From JAPOUP01 sp965199865 (GTDB lineage Bacteria > Pseudomonadota > Alphaproteobacteria > Rhodobacterales > Rhodobacteraceae): a stretch of DNA of 64,000 nt. Location of the stretch: positions 434,001 through 498,000 of the forward strand of contig CBDATU010000020.1 in assembly GCA_965199865.1 (NCBI GenBank), read 5' to 3'. The position numbers and the translations under genes are program-made. Positions 1 to 10,240 of this stretch are shown here, in pieces (the first letter of the stretch is position 1; each line of letters starts with the position of its first letter). A model generated the notes under the pieces. That model was not told the DNA's origin, searched no databases, and saw only the letters and a program-made list of their open reading frames with translations.

Positions 1-415
1 TGGACCATAGTCTACGCGGCAAATCGCATTCATGTCCAGCAGCGCACAACAATTCTCGCCAAAGGAAGCGACGTCCTGTCCAAGGGCTTCCTATGCCGGC
101 TGAGGGGATATGCCGAAACCGATGACCATCACCATTGAGCGCCGACGGAGGCATCTGGCACCCGTTTCCCATTCCTCGGCCCATTCAGCTTCACCATATC
201 TCCTTTGTTGCTCAGCCCATTGAACGGAAACAGGATTGTTCACTACTCAGGTATCCCTACTTTCATTCCGAAGCGCAGCGCCCAGCCCATTACGGAGAGA
301 GGGCAGAGCCAGGCTGAGGAATGGACCAGGTGGCGGGAATTGCTGGCCAGGCCAAGTCATCGACCTCAGCCAAACCGCAACCTTCGGCACAATGCGCCGC
401 GGTGACCGCCAGTCA
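1..415. other. Left edge, no recognisable gene
   Basis: Only short open frames without family resemblance are visible on either strand. The stretch ends at the target-site duplication of the composite insertion sequence that follows. Confidence 0.5.
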
Positions 416-1847
416 CCGCCGGACCTGTCACTATCCCTCTGGTGACTCTGGAGGCTCCGCCCATTCCCTCATCGCCCTGTACATCTCCGTTGCCAGCAGC
501 AGGTATTTCATGCCCTTCCACATTTTCTCCGTTCCCGGCAGGGGCTGGCGTTTCGAGGGGATGAAGCCGACGTAACGGCCGATGTCGATGGCGGCCTCGC
601 GGATGGTGAGGCCGTCGAAGGGCGGGGCACGGACATTCCTGAACCGATACCGGCCCATCGCTATGTACAGGGCGGTGAGTTCGTCCGCGTCCAGGAAATC
701 GAGGGCGGGCCGGTCGGGCTCGGCCTTCGCGGCGCGCTGGATGTCGAACACGCGCCATGCGGTGACGGCGTCGAAGGCGAGACACCTGCGCAGGTCGTCG
801 GCCTCGTCGAGGCGGCGGTCCTCGATGCGGGTGCACTGTTTCAGCGTCTTGAAATATTCCTCGATGGTCCATCTTCTTTCGTACCGCCTGACGGTGTCGA
901 TGGCGCCCTGGAGGTCGGGCTTCGCGTCGCTGGACAGCAGCAGCCATGACAGCCGCCGGCCGCCCTTCGGCGGCGTGGTGGTCTCGCTGGCGAGCACGGC
1001 GGTGACCGGCAGGGTCTGGCGGCTCTTTCCCGGGGCCTTCAGCTCGACGCGTGCGACGCGGATCTCCGTCTCCGCGGTCCGCGCCGGGCGGGCCCTCACG
1101 GCCTTCCGCCCACGCGACCCGGTGATCCCGCCGCGCGCCGCGACGTGGACGGTGCGCGTCCCGGCGGCGGGCAGCCCGGAGACATGCTCCATGAGGTCGA
1201 CCACCCCGCCGCCGGCGATGACGGAGCGGCGGGTCGAGGCGCTGGAGCGCACCAGCAGCCCGGCCGCGGCGGGGTCCTCCGCCTGGGCCTCGAACATGTC
1301 CCATATGTCGCCCTCGCGGTCGCAGACGGTGATCACGCGCGTTCCAGGGCTGGTCCTCCCGACCTCCTGCGCCAGTGCGAGGCCCTCCAGCCAGCGGCGG
1401 CTCTCGCTGCCACCGTCGGGTGTCTCCGTCTCCGCCGCCCTGTCCGGTTCCGTCTCCGCCCGCCCCGTGTCTCCGCGCCTGCGGTCGACCTTCACGGTGA
1501 CGCCCTCCCGGAAGCCGGCGTCGATGGCCAGCACCCCGAGGCCGCGGCCGGAGGCCGACACCGCCAGCGTCACGTGCGCCGGGATGCCGACGCTGCCCGA
1601 TCCGCCGCCGCCGAGCTTCGCCAGGCCGCCCGTGGAGCCCTTCAGGCCGGAAAAGTCCAGCATCGTGGTGTCCTGGATGGCCAGGACCTCCCTTTCGGCG
1701 CGGCAGCGCCACAAGGTGGCCATGCGGTGGCTCTCGATGATGTCGTCCATGCTCACCCTGGGGTTGGAAAGCAGCCTGTAGGCCGCCTTCTGGTCCTTCC
1801 TGTCGGGAAACACGACGGAAACCGGCTCGCCGGGCCGGGTCTCCCAG

Positions 1848-4178
1848 CTGTCACTACCACATACTTGACCGGCTCATTCCCTTCTCCGCTCCGTCCGGGC
1901 CCGTATGGCCCTGGCATGGGTTTCCGCGACGTTGAGGATGCGCAGGCCCTGCCATAGCTTCTGGGTTCCGGGCAGGGGCTGGCGCTTCGTCGGGCGGAAC
2001 CCGGCGAGGCCGGCGACGAGCGTGACGTAGCGCGCCACGCTCATGTCCGGCTCCGGCGGCGCCCTCTGGCCGATGACGCGCTCATACGCGGCGTGAATGA
2101 CCACCGCCTCGACGCTTTCCGGGCTGACATGGCGGTCCGCCGGGCTGTCGGGGCTCTCCCGCGCCAGAAGCTGGAGGTCCCAGACCCGGAACGCGGTTAT
2201 CGCGTCGAAGGCGAGGCATCTGCGCAGGTCGTCGGCGGCGTCGAGCCTGCGGTCCTTTATCCTCGTCCCCGTCTTCAGGGCCCTGAAGTATTCCTCGATG
2301 CGCCAGCGCAGTTCGTAGCGCCTCAGGGCGGTCTCCGCCGTCCGCATGCCGTCGCCGCCCTCGTTGGACAGGAGCATCCAGTGCAGCGCCTCCCCTCCCT
2401 TCGCGACGCGCTTCGGCGGGTTCTCCTCGATGGCGGAGACCACCGTCACGGGCAGCGGGCGCCTGTCCCCCGCGTCCCTCGGCGCCGCGATGTCCAGTTC
2501 CGCGCAGCGCAGCGTCAGCGTGGCGACGCGCGCTTTCCGGGCCTTCGGCCCGCCGCGTTCGGGAACGGTGATCCTGCGGTGGCCGACCGGCTCCAGCGCG
2601 GCGACATGCTCCCACAGGCACCTTTCGTCGCCGTCGGGCAGCGCCACGCGCCGCTTCGCCGAGCGGCTCGCCCGCACCAGCAGCGCGGCGCCGGTCCGGT
2701 CCGCTTCGCGGAGAAGGGCCCAGAAGTCGCCTTCGCGGTCACAGACGCTCACGACCTTCGCGTCCGGGCAGGCCTCCGCGAGCTCTCCGGCCCGCCGCAG
2801 CCCGTCGATCCAGCGGGTGCTGTCCCTGTCCGGCCGCCGCCGGAAGTCCGCGTCGAGCGTGAACAGCCCGAGCGGGCGTCCGCTGCCGTTCAGTGCCACG
2901 CCGCAGTGGGCGAGGATGCCGTCGGTGCCCTTTCCGCCGCCGCCGAGCCCGTCCAGCCCGGACGTCGCCGCCAGGGTGCCGTAGTTCAGCGTCGTCGTGT
3001 CCTGGACAGCCAGGATCACCGGCTCCAGGCGGCAGCGCTCCACCGTCGCCTCCAGGTGGGGTTCGAGTATGTCGTCCATGGTCACCCCAGCGTTCGAGAG
3101 CAGCCTGTAAGCCGCCTCCTGCTCCGCCCTGCCCGGAAACAGCTCCGGCACCGGCGCACCGGGCTTCCTGGTCCAGGCCGCCCCCATCGCGGCGATCCGG
3201 CGGCGGACCCGGCCGTCCGGATGGCTGCTCCGCGCGTATTCCCGCTCCGCCCAGTCGCCCCCGCGGTGCAGCGGTCCGGTATGCCCGAGCCTGCGCTCCG
3301 GCTCCGCCTGGAGAACCTTCCGCCAGTCCGGCTGCAGCGGCAGCGTCCACACGCTGCGACGGATGCCCGAACGCCGCCCGGAGGTCAGGCCGGGACATCT
3401 CTCCCAGCCCGCCGCCCTGTAACCCGTCCCGGCGTGGTCCGGACCCACGAGCGTGTAGGCGAGGACGGGGCGGACCCCGTAGAGGGCCTGCCAGTCGTCC
3501 GCCACGCGCTCCGCCGCCAGCCGCAGCGCCAGGGAGGCGAGGCCGTGGACCCTCACGGAAGGTCTGATCAGGAAGCGGTGGTTGTTAAGGACGAGGCCCA
3601 TGTTCGCGATCCGCGCCCGCGCCGACCAGCCGATGGCACCGTCCCGAGGCCCCAGCTGGCAGGACGCCGGAACGAAGCCCAGACCGCCGAGCCGCCCCTG
3701 CGCGCCGCTCACGATCCAGTACCGCAGCTGCCCTCCCGGAGCCCGCCGCCAGCCCTCCGGATGGTGCGTCTCCATCATCGACTCCCAGGCGCGGCGGTCC
3801 GCCTCCGCCAACGGCTCCAGCCGGACCCCGCCGAGCGCGTCCAGAGCGCACTCGACCGGGGCGCCGCCAGGGTCGTCGGCGGCCGGTCGCCCGTTGGACG
3901 ACGCGAAGCGCGGCGCCGCCTCCGGCAGCGTCAGGCCGAGCTCCTCCGCGAGCAGGGGAAGGACCCGCATCCCGGTGACCGTCGACGGCCTCCCGTCGTG
4001 GGTCAGCCAACCCTCCCGGCCGCTCAGCTCGCGGGCGAGGCCCGAACGCGTGACGCCGCCGCGGAGGCATTCGTTCCCCAGCCACTCGACCGTGGCAGGG
4101 GAAATCTGTCTGAGACCAATATACATGGTCCCCGATTCGCATGGATCCGATCTCTAGTCAAGTATGCGGTAGTGACAG
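1848..4178 (-). mobile_element. IS4/Tn5-type insertion sequence B, intact, nested in A
   Basis: The 2331-bp element has terminal inverted repeats beginning CTGTCACTACC[A/G]CATACTT, identical over the first 22 positions except one. It is flanked by a perfect 9-bp duplication GTCTCCCAG at 1839-1847 and 4179-4187. It lies in the same orientation as the host element. Its ends match those of element A only in the outer TGTCACT and an inner GAC, so A and B are relatives and not copies of one recent burst. The only gene is the full-length transposase. Confidence 0.92.
1874..4126 (-). CDS. Tn5/IS4-family transposase with N-terminal DUF4338 (DruA-like) domain
   Basis: This 750-residue protein should cut and paste its own element. 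Residues about 1-260 match the DUF4338 pattern: TRSGLARELSGREGW, GGQLRYWIVSG, NNHRFLIRPSV and AGTGYRAAGW. The same domain defines DruA of the Druantia anti-phage system. Residues about 288-350 match the Tn5 transposase N-terminal domain (DWAEREYARSSHPDGRVRRR, then AAYRLLSN). The RNase-H-like core shows D376 in VQDTTTL, D463 in VCDREGDFW, and the YREK signature at Y604, R607, E611 and K618. Classic Tn5 transposase is about 480 residues and lacks the first domain. The frame is intact and all catalytic residues are present, so it may be active. Confidence 0.9.
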   Translation of the reverse strand: MYIGLRQISPATVEWLGNECLRGGVTRSGLARELSGREGWLTHDGRPSTVTGMRVLPLLAEELGLTLPEAAPRFASSNGRPAADDPGGAPVECALDALGGVRLEPLAEADRRAWESMMETHHPEGWRRAPGGQLRYWIVSGAQGRLGGLGFVPASCQLGPRDGAIGWSARARIANMGLVLNNHRFLIRPSVRVHGLASLALRLAAERVADDWQALYGVRPVLAYTLVGPDHAGTGYRAAGWERCPGLTSGRRSGIRRSVWTLPLQPDWRKVLQAEPERRLGHTGPLHRGGDWAEREYARSSHPDGRVRRRIAAMGAAWTRKPGAPVPELFPGRAEQEAAYRLLSNAGVTMDDILEPHLEATVERCRLEPVILAVQDTTTLNYGTLAATSGLDGLGGGGKGTDGILAHCGVALNGSGRPLGLFTLDADFRRRPDRDSTRWIDGLRRAGELAEACPDAKVVSVCDREGDFWALLREADRTGAALLVRASRSAKRRVALPDGDERCLWEHVAALEPVGHRRITVPERGGPKARKARVATLTLRCAELDIAAPRDAGDRRPLPVTVVSAIEENPPKRVAKGGEALHWMLLSNEGGDGMRTAETALRRYELRWRIEEYFRALKTGTRIKDRRLDAADDLRRCLAFDAITAFRVWDLQLLARESPDSPADRHVSPESVEAVVIHAAYERVIGQRAPPEPDMSVARYVTLVAGLAGFRPTKRQPLPGTQKLWQGLRILNVAETHARAIRARTERRRE

Positions 4179-5235
4179 GTCTCCCAGGCCCTGGCCATGG
4201 CCAGGATCCGGTCGCGCACCCTGCTGTCGGCGTGGCCGCACAGGCCGAACTCCAGATCCGCCCAGTCGGCGTTCTCAGGGACCGCCGGGGCCGGGCCCAG
4301 CCAGCGCGGCGTCCGAGGCCCGCGGCACATGCGGTCGCGCCAGTCCGGATCCAGCGGCCTCATCCAGACGCCGCAGGCCTCCGCTCCCTCCCGGTGGCCG
4401 GGCGGACGGCCGGAGGTGGACCCGGCGAACTCCCATCCGGCGGCCGCGTAGGCCGTGCCCGGGCGTTCCGCGCCGACATAGGTGAAGGCCATCGCCGGAC
4501 GGACGCCGTGCAGCCTCTCCCAGTCATCGGGAAGCCGCCTTGCCGCCAGACCCAGAACGTGGCTCGCCAGGTGCGGGACCTCCACACCCGGCAGGATGAG
4601 GAACCGCGAGTTCTGGACCAGCAGCCGCAGGTTCGCCATCCGCTCCCGGCCGCTCCAGCCGATGTAGGCGTCCCGTGCCCTCTGGTGCCAGTTGGCCGCG
4701 TGAAAGCAGAGCCCGCCGACGCGCCCCAGGCGTTCGCTGCTGATCCAGTAGAAGAGAAGCGCGCCGGGATTGGACGGCTCGCCCTGGGGATGGTGGCTCT
4801 CCATCATCGCCCGCAGGGCACGCCGCTGCTCCGCCGTCTCCGCCATCTCCAGCCCGACACCGCCGAGCTCCGCGAGCGTGCCGGAGAAGTGGATGTCGGG
4901 ATGGTCCGGCAGCGGCCCGCGACGACCGGGTGGAGGCCGGCCCGCCGACGGCAGGGCGATGCCGTAGCGCTCCGCGATCCCCGGCAGGGCCAGCCGGGCG
5001 GAGGCGAGGCACGGCGCTCCTGCGGCGTTGGTCCAGCCCTCGCGCTCGCACAGGCCTCCGGCCATGGCGGAACGGCTGGCTCCCGTCGCCGCCATCGACC
5101 TCAGCCACTCGACCGTTCCCTCCCTGAAATGACGCATCCCGACCTGCATGCGAATCGGGTATCATCACCACCCTGCCGAGTCAACCACGGACAAGTGACA
5201 TCCGCCGGACGGCGCGTGTGATGACGTAGCTCCGA

Positions 5236-6720
5236 TCACCGATGGAGGAGCCGATGGATCGCATCCTTCCATGCAGCGTAGCGCTTCTCCCGAACTTCTG
5301 CCGCCATGTTTGGCTCAAATCGGCGATCAAGCGCCCATTTCGAAGCGAAACCCATCTTCCCGGGATAGATTCCGGCATGCATTCCCGCCAGCCATGCCAC
5401 CCCGAGCGCTGTGGTTTCCAGCAGTTCCGGTCGATCCACCGGCGCGTTCAGGATGTCGGCGAGAAACTGCATCGTCCAGTTCGAGGAACTCATCCCTCCG
5501 TCCACCCTCAGCAGCGCTTCGCCAGCACTGTCCATGTCGGCCTGCATTGCCTCCATCAGATCACGCGTCTGAAACCCCACGCTCTCCAGCGCTGCGCGCG
5601 CAAGTTCGTTCGGGCCAGAATTCCGCGTGAGCCCAAACACTGCCCCCCGGCAGTCCGCGTCCCAGTAGGGTGCGCCAAGCCCGGTGAATGCAGGAACCAG
5701 AACCATGTTCTGGCCATGATCGGCCAATGCCGCCATTTCCTGAGTCTGTTCGGCGGCTTCGATCACTCCAAGCCCGTCACGCAGCCATTGCACGACCGCG
5801 CCAGCTATGAATATCGAGCCTTCGAGCGCATAGGTCGGCTTTCCGTCGAACTGATAGCCGATGGTGGTCAGCAGCCTGTTTCTCGATGCGACGGGCTGAT
5901 CGCCGGTATTCAGCAACGCGAAACAACCTGTTCCGTAGGTGGATTTCAGCATTCCAGGCTCAAAACATGCCTGCCCCACGGTCGCCGCCTGCTGGTCCCC
6001 AGCGACTCCAAGGATCGGAATCCCCGCCCCGAGCGCATCAGTCCCGGTCACCCCGAACTCTGCAGCGCAGTCCCTGACTTGCGGCAGCATATTCATCGGA
6101 ATGTCCAGCAGTTCGCAGATCGGGCGGCTCCACTCCCCGTTCCTGATGTCGTAGAGCAGAGTCCGGGCTGCGTTGGTTGCGTCGGTTACGTGGGCTTCAC
6201 CACCGGTCAGTCGCCAGATCAGATAGGTGTCGACGGTTCCGAACAGCAAGTCCCCTCGTGCAGCCCCTTCACGCGCATCCTTCACGTGGTCGAGAATCCA
6301 CTTGAGCTTCGTTCCAGAAAAATATGGATCCAGGAGCAGCCCGGTAGCCTCGGCCACCATTGGCTCGTATCCCTCGGCCTTCAGTTTCCCGCAGGTATCC
6401 GATGTCCGCCTATCCTGCCAGACGATAGCGTTGTACACGGGCTTTCCCGTCACCCGGTCCCAGACGAGGGTCGTTTCACGCTGGTTGGTGATGCCGATGC
6501 CACCAATGTCGCCGGCTTCAAGCCCGGCTTTCGCAATCGCCCCCTGACATGTCTCCACCGTAGTGCGCCACAGGTCTTCAGGGTCGTGCTCAACCCACCC
6601 CGATTCCGGGTAATGCTGTGGAAACTCACGTTGATCGATAGCCGTTACGCGCATCGCCCCGTCGAAGACAATGGCCCGACTTGAAGTGGTTCCCTGATCA
6701 ATGGCGAGAATGTGGGTCAT
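5236..6720 (-). CDS. glpK: Glycerol kinase
   Basis: A 494-residue FGGY-family kinase that makes glycerol 3-phosphate from glycerol and ATP in the cytoplasm. The start ATG at 6720 gives MTHILAIDQGTTSSRAIVFD, the phosphate-binding loop at its usual N-terminal place, and has GGAG upstream. Other landmarks are ESGWVEHDPEDLW, the GITNQRETT region, and DGGMSSSNWTMQFLADI near the C-terminus. Length fits the family (about 500). It stands alone: no glpF, glpD or glpR is visible nearby, and an insertion sequence ends 26 bp past its stop. Confidence 0.96.
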   Translation of the reverse strand: MTHILAIDQGTTSSRAIVFDGAMRVTAIDQREFPQHYPESGWVEHDPEDLWRTTVETCQGAIAKAGLEAGDIGGIGITNQRETTLVWDRVTGKPVYNAIVWQDRRTSDTCGKLKAEGYEPMVAEATGLLLDPYFSGTKLKWILDHVKDAREGAARGDLLFGTVDTYLIWRLTGGEAHVTDATNAARTLLYDIRNGEWSRPICELLDIPMNMLPQVRDCAAEFGVTGTDALGAGIPILGVAGDQQAATVGQACFEPGMLKSTYGTGCFALLNTGDQPVASRNRLLTTIGYQFDGKPTYALEGSIFIAGAVVQWLRDGLGVIEAAEQTQEMAALADHGQNMVLVPAFTGLGAPYWDADCRGAVFGLTRNSGPNELARAALESVGFQTRDLMEAMQADMDSAGEALLRVDGGMSSSNWTMQFLADILNAPVDRPELLETTALGVAWLAGMHAGIYPGKMGFASKWALDRRFEPNMAAEVREKRYAAWKDAIHRLLHR

Positions 6721-6739
6721 GTTCAGCTCCGATTGGTAT

Positions 6740-6753
6740 CCCTTTCGAAGGGG
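6740..6753. promoter_or_regulatory. Possible operator palindrome upstream of glpK
   Basis: The near-perfect palindrome CCCTTTCGAAGGGG lies 20 bp before the glpK start. A TATATGAT stretch just upstream on the coding strand could be a -10 box, which would put the palindrome in the early transcribed region. Assignment as a repressor site is inference. Confidence 0.3.
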
Positions 6754-6779
6754 AATCATATATCGAGAGTAGCCAGCAG

Positions 6780-8066
6780 TTTCCATGCTACGCTGGCACA
6801 CCGACCATTGGCGGATCGGGAGAGCGGTCCATCGCATCTCCAGGGTGTAGCATCGGAAACGCATGGGCACCGAGGACCGGTACGGGGCGTGCCTCCGGGA
6901 TGCGATGCTGGAACATCCCGGAACGACACCGCAGGGAGCCGTATGATGCGAAGCCGAGATCAAGGTTTTCTGGGAATATGGCGACTCGCCCCCTACCAGG
7001 TCGCTGAGAATGCCTTGAATGGAGGCAACATAGACCTTTACGAGCACGCGCTCGCTGATGTGGCGAAGCAGGCAGGGGTTGGGTTGAGGTCGTTGCGACC
7101 AACATCAGCACCATCCGTCATCCTCCAGCCCGCTCTGCATGGGCATGGCCGCGGAGCCGCTCCAGATTGAAACTGACCCTCACCGGAACTGAATGGTGAT
7201 GGCACTTCATGGGCGCGCGGAATTTTCCGCTAATGCCGTCCGTCCATCATTCCGCAGCGAACCCACGGCCGCAGGTCTGGATTCATCGCTTTCCTCCCCT
7301 GGCCAGTGGAATCCAATACGCCTTCCCGTATCAGAAACCTGCGCAGTGAAAGCGCAGTGAAAGGGCCATTGATCACCTTTCATCGCCAAACATCTCCCAG
7401 ACAGGAATTATCGAATGCAAACTGTAAAGGTCAAATTTTTATGTGACCCCCGTTCCACGCTGAAGTGCAACACTTTCGGTAGCGGGTTTCTCCCGGGTCG
7501 ACGCAGCATGTTGCGAATCGGTCAGGTGGCGGCGACAGTCCCGGTGTGTCCGGCATCGAATATCGCCTTCTTTGTGCTGGTCACCTCTTCAGCATGATCG
7601 AAGGCCAAACGTCCGCGAGGGAAAGAGCGTGCAATGACCAAATCGTTCAATTGTTGAGAGCTTCCAGCCTTTCACTCCTCGGCTTCGCTGGAAACCCCAC
7701 TCCAACGGTGCTGGCGCGAGCCCTGAGGTTGGGTGTGAGGTTCCTGACAGGCATTTTCTGCTACATAAAGCCGTTCGCTGAAGCGCCTGCTCGCCTCCTC
7801 TGGCAGGAGAACTCGCCGCGCTGTCAAAATTGACGGTATAGGTCAATTTGCCAGAGCCTGGAATTCAAGGATGTCCACTGCGAGGCAAGCGGCTACCGAG
7901 GTCCAGGTTCGCATCATTTGCCTGGATGCGAAAACTGGCCAGCGTATTCACATCTGACCGACGGCCACCCTTACTCGCCGCCTACGGGTTTCCTTTCAGG
8001 CGTGTGGCGAGAGAACTGGCATAAAGAAAATAAATCCTTTAGATCAGAAACTTATGAACCAAGCTC
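6780..8066. other. Gene-poor stretch of about 1.3 kb
   Basis: Short frames exist on both strands but none shows a known family pattern, a convincing ribosome site or gene-like length. The stretch may be decayed coding DNA; nothing specific is supported. Confidence 0.45.
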
Positions 8067-8303
8067 TCAGGCGGGCAGACCTTTGCGAATCAGGTAGGCC
8101 TTCGCTCCGCTTTCCTGTTCCATGCCTAGAAACTCATGCCCATTCTCACCACAGAAATGCGGTACATCCACAGCGGCAGCCGGATCATCGGCAACAAGCC
8201 GCAGAACAGAGCCCATCGCCATCCCCTGAAGCCGTTTTCGCGCCTTAAGGACAGGCAGGGGGCACAGATACCCACGAGTGTCGAGTTCCACATCATACTG
8301 CAT
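8067..8303 (-). CDS. TusA/SirA-family sulfur-carrier protein
   Basis: A 78-residue cytoplasmic protein with the TusA pattern LDTRGYLCPLPVLKARKRL, where C14 in CPLP is the persulfide-carrying cysteine, followed by VADDPAAAVDVPHFC. Family members pass sulfur to partners in tRNA thiolation, molybdenum cofactor or sulfur-oxidation pathways. The ATG at 8303 places the CPLP motif at the usual distance from the N-terminus. No partner gene is adjacent; a CcdA-type thiol-redox gene follows 1.2 kb away on the other strand. Which TusA subgroup it belongs to cannot be decided here. Confidence 0.9.
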   Translation of the reverse strand: MQYDVELDTRGYLCPLPVLKARKRLQGMAMGSVLRLVADDPAAAVDVPHFCGENGHEFLGMEQESGAKAYLIRKGLPA

Positions 8304-9478
8304 CGCATTTGACCTAAGCAAATTGCTTCAGCCTGTCCACAGGATAGTAGCGGAGCCGCATATTGCCTAAACTGCGGCAATCCCTGTCCTGGAATGACCA
8401 TAGCCCATGACACCAGAACAGCTTCCCCATACGATCCAATTCCATTGGCTTCAGTCCTGGTAATGACACAGGCACCATCACGCCACACACTCTGGATTCG
8501 AGTATCGTTTCATGACTCGCTAGCCTTGTCAGTGACCATCGTACCACCAGCCTTGAATGATGTGTCTGGCAAAGAGATCGGCTTCGACCGCGGAAACCAT
8601 GAACCGTGGCCCGCACGAACGTTGGATCTAGTCCGCGTCATTATCCTGGTGCCGGATTGGGGAGCGGGCGGGATGCCAGTGGAATTTCCGATGCCGGACG
8701 AAGTCCAAACCCAGCACCATGATCAAGACCAGCCTTTGAAGTTACCTAAGTCGAGAGCGACGTTAGTTGTCGGCCAGCACATTGAACTGTGGCGTTTATA
8801 CCCATGGGCGTTCCGTCGAAGACCCCCGTAGCACGGTCTGGGAAGCTGCCAACCGCTCGTTGAGGATGCCATGCCCACACCCCTGTTAACCCAGTCAGAT
8901 CTCTTGGGCTTCGAGAGCGACTACGGTCGCAAGGCGTGAAATCGCCCCGCGGAGTCCAAAGCCCAATTCTCCGGGCAATCCTTCGCCGCCCTGGTTGCGA
9001 AATCGTGCTGGGAGCGTTTCCCAAATGCGAATGACAATGCATTTCATTGGTTAACATCACGACGTGATCCCCCCGCACAACCCGGTCGGCGCGAAGAGGC
9101 TGTCAAGCGCTCTGAAGAGCGCTACCCAACATAGCGACATGAACGTTGAGGAACTTTTGCGTGAACTCGACCTCCATAACCACCTATTCCAATCGCAGGG
9201 CAAGCGAAGATATCTTGTGTCTTTTTCCCCACACGCACTGCTTATCGTGCCGACCCGCTATCATAGCGCTTACAAATCATGATGAAACGGAGGGGTAACT
9301 GCATGTAGACACGTATCTGGGCGGCAGCACCTTTAGTTGACTGCTTTCGCGCTCTGGGCCATCGATAATGGTCCAGCCTGCTCACAACGCCATTCCTGGA
9401 AGGGCTCGGTAAACCACCATATGGACGCGCGGCCGTATTTCCCGGAATTGATGGATTTCAGACGCTCCTCTGCAGAAA
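8304..9478. other. Gene-poor stretch of about 1.2 kb
   Basis: No frame in this interval resembles a known family. Several short frames run across it on both strands without a good start site. It looks like eroded DNA between two isolated genes. Confidence 0.45.
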
Positions 9479-10240
9479 GTGAATGAAATGTTCGGCATAG
9501 ACATAATCGACGCCAGCCTGATCCCTGCCATGACGGTCGCGGTGATTGCAGGGTTCCTGTCGTTTCTCAGCCCCTGCGTCCTGCCGATCGTACCGCCGTA
9601 CCTTGCCTATATGGGCGGGATTTCCGTCGGTGAAATGGCGGACGACCTAGCGACGAGGCGACGCGTTCTGCTTTCGGCGCTCTTCTTCGTTCTGGGCCTG
9701 TCAACGGTCTTTCTGTTCCTGGGCTTCACCGCTTCGGCATTCGGAAGAATGTTCCTTCAGAACCAGCAGTGGTTCACTGTCGCGGCGGGACTCGTGATCA
9801 TGGTGTTTGGAGGGCACTTTCTCGGGGTCTTCCGGATCGGGATCATGGATCGGGAAATGCGCCTGGATGCGGGCGACCGCGGCGGCTCCGCCCTTGGAGC
9901 CTACGTCCTTGGCCTGGCCTTCGCATTTGGATGGACACCCTGCATCGGCCCTCAACTTGGCGCGATCCTGACCCTTGCGGCCTCCGAAACAAGCATCACC
10001 CGCGGCACGGCACTGCTCGGCGTCTACGCCCTTGGCCTGGGCATTCCATTCCTTCTGGTCGCCATCTTCTTTCCGCGGCTGGTCTGGTTCATGGGCTGGA
10101 TGAAACGGCATGCCGACCGGATCGAGCGGATCATGGGACTGCTCCTCTGGACGGTTGGCCTCATGATGCTAACCGGCCAGTTCAGCGCCTTCTCGCTCTG
10201 GCTCCTGGAGAACGTCCCTGCACTGGCCACACTTGGCTGA
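9479..10240 (+). CDS. ccdA: CcdA-type cytochrome c biogenesis / thiol-disulfide transporter
   Basis: A six-helix inner-membrane protein of about 250 residues that moves electrons from cytoplasmic thioredoxin to periplasmic thiol proteins, including the cytochrome c maturation apparatus. The two redox cysteines sit in LSFLSPCVLPIVPPYLAYMG and FGWTPCIGPQLGAI, the hallmark repeats of DsbD/CcdA. The frame opens at GTG 9479; ATG 9488 is an alternative. Length is normal for single-domain CcdA. No cytochrome c maturation genes are adjacent. Confidence 0.93.
   Translation: MNEMFGIDIIDASLIPAMTVAVIAGFLSFLSPCVLPIVPPYLAYMGGISVGEMADDLATRRRVLLSALFFVLGLSTVFLFLGFTASAFGRMFLQNQQWFTVAAGLVIMVFGGHFLGVFRIGIMDREMRLDAGDRGGSALGAYVLGLAFAFGWTPCIGPQLGAILTLAASETSITRGTALLGVYALGLGIPFLLVAIFFPRLVWFMGWMKRHADRIERIMGLLLWTVGLMMLTGQFSAFSLWLLENVPALATLG

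Larger units (their letters stand above)
431..5149 (-). pseudogene. DUF4338 + Tn5-type transposase, split by nested IS
   Basis: The N-terminal half is read from 5149 down to 4188 and the C-terminal half from 1838 down to 431. Removing the inserted element and one copy of its 9-bp duplication restores one open frame through ARAWETRPGEPVSVVFP. The N-terminal half has the DUF4338 pattern: an SRSAMAGGLCEREGW start, RFLILPGVEV, and PGTAYAAAGWEFAGSTSGR. The C-terminal half has IQDTT, CDREGDIW and the Tn5-family Y-x2-R-x3-E-x6-K signature in YERRWTIEEYFKTLK. The gene is broken only by the insertion; no other stop is seen. The present N-terminal fragment ends with seven foreign residues read from the inserted IS. 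Confidence 0.85.
425..5201 (-). mobile_element. IS4/Tn5-type insertion sequence A, interrupted by a second copy
   Basis: The element is bounded by imperfect inverted ends, starting CTGTCACTATCC on the left and ATGTCACTTGTCC on the complement of the right end. About 15 of 23 positions match, with both halves ending GACTC. A perfect 9-bp direct repeat CCGCCGGAC flanks it at 416-424 and 5202-5210, the duplication size typical of Tn5/IS50-like elements. The original element was about 2.44 kb; a related element (1848-4178) now sits inside its transposase gene. The right end lies 26 bp from the glpK stop codon. Confidence 0.88.

Noticed and set aside
366..1712. 448-codon minus-strand frame overlapping the transposase C-terminal half
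   Set aside because: Arg/Gly/Pro-rich out-of-frame reading of the same gene; the true frame carries the catalytic motifs.
2093..5221. Very long plus-strand open frame (1042 codons) opposite the nested insertion sequences
   Set aside because: It is the antisense shadow of the high-GC transposase genes: low-complexity Arg/Pro/Ala/Gly composition, no family motif, and it runs across the junction of two elements.
5236..7047. Longer 603-codon version of glpK
   Set aside because: The extra N-terminal residues have no family similarity; ATG 6720 with GGAG upstream gives the normal glycerol kinase N-terminus.
8394..8831. 145-codon plus-strand frame as a gene
   Set aside because: No ribosome site, no family motif and unremarkable composition; treated as part of a gene-poor stretch.
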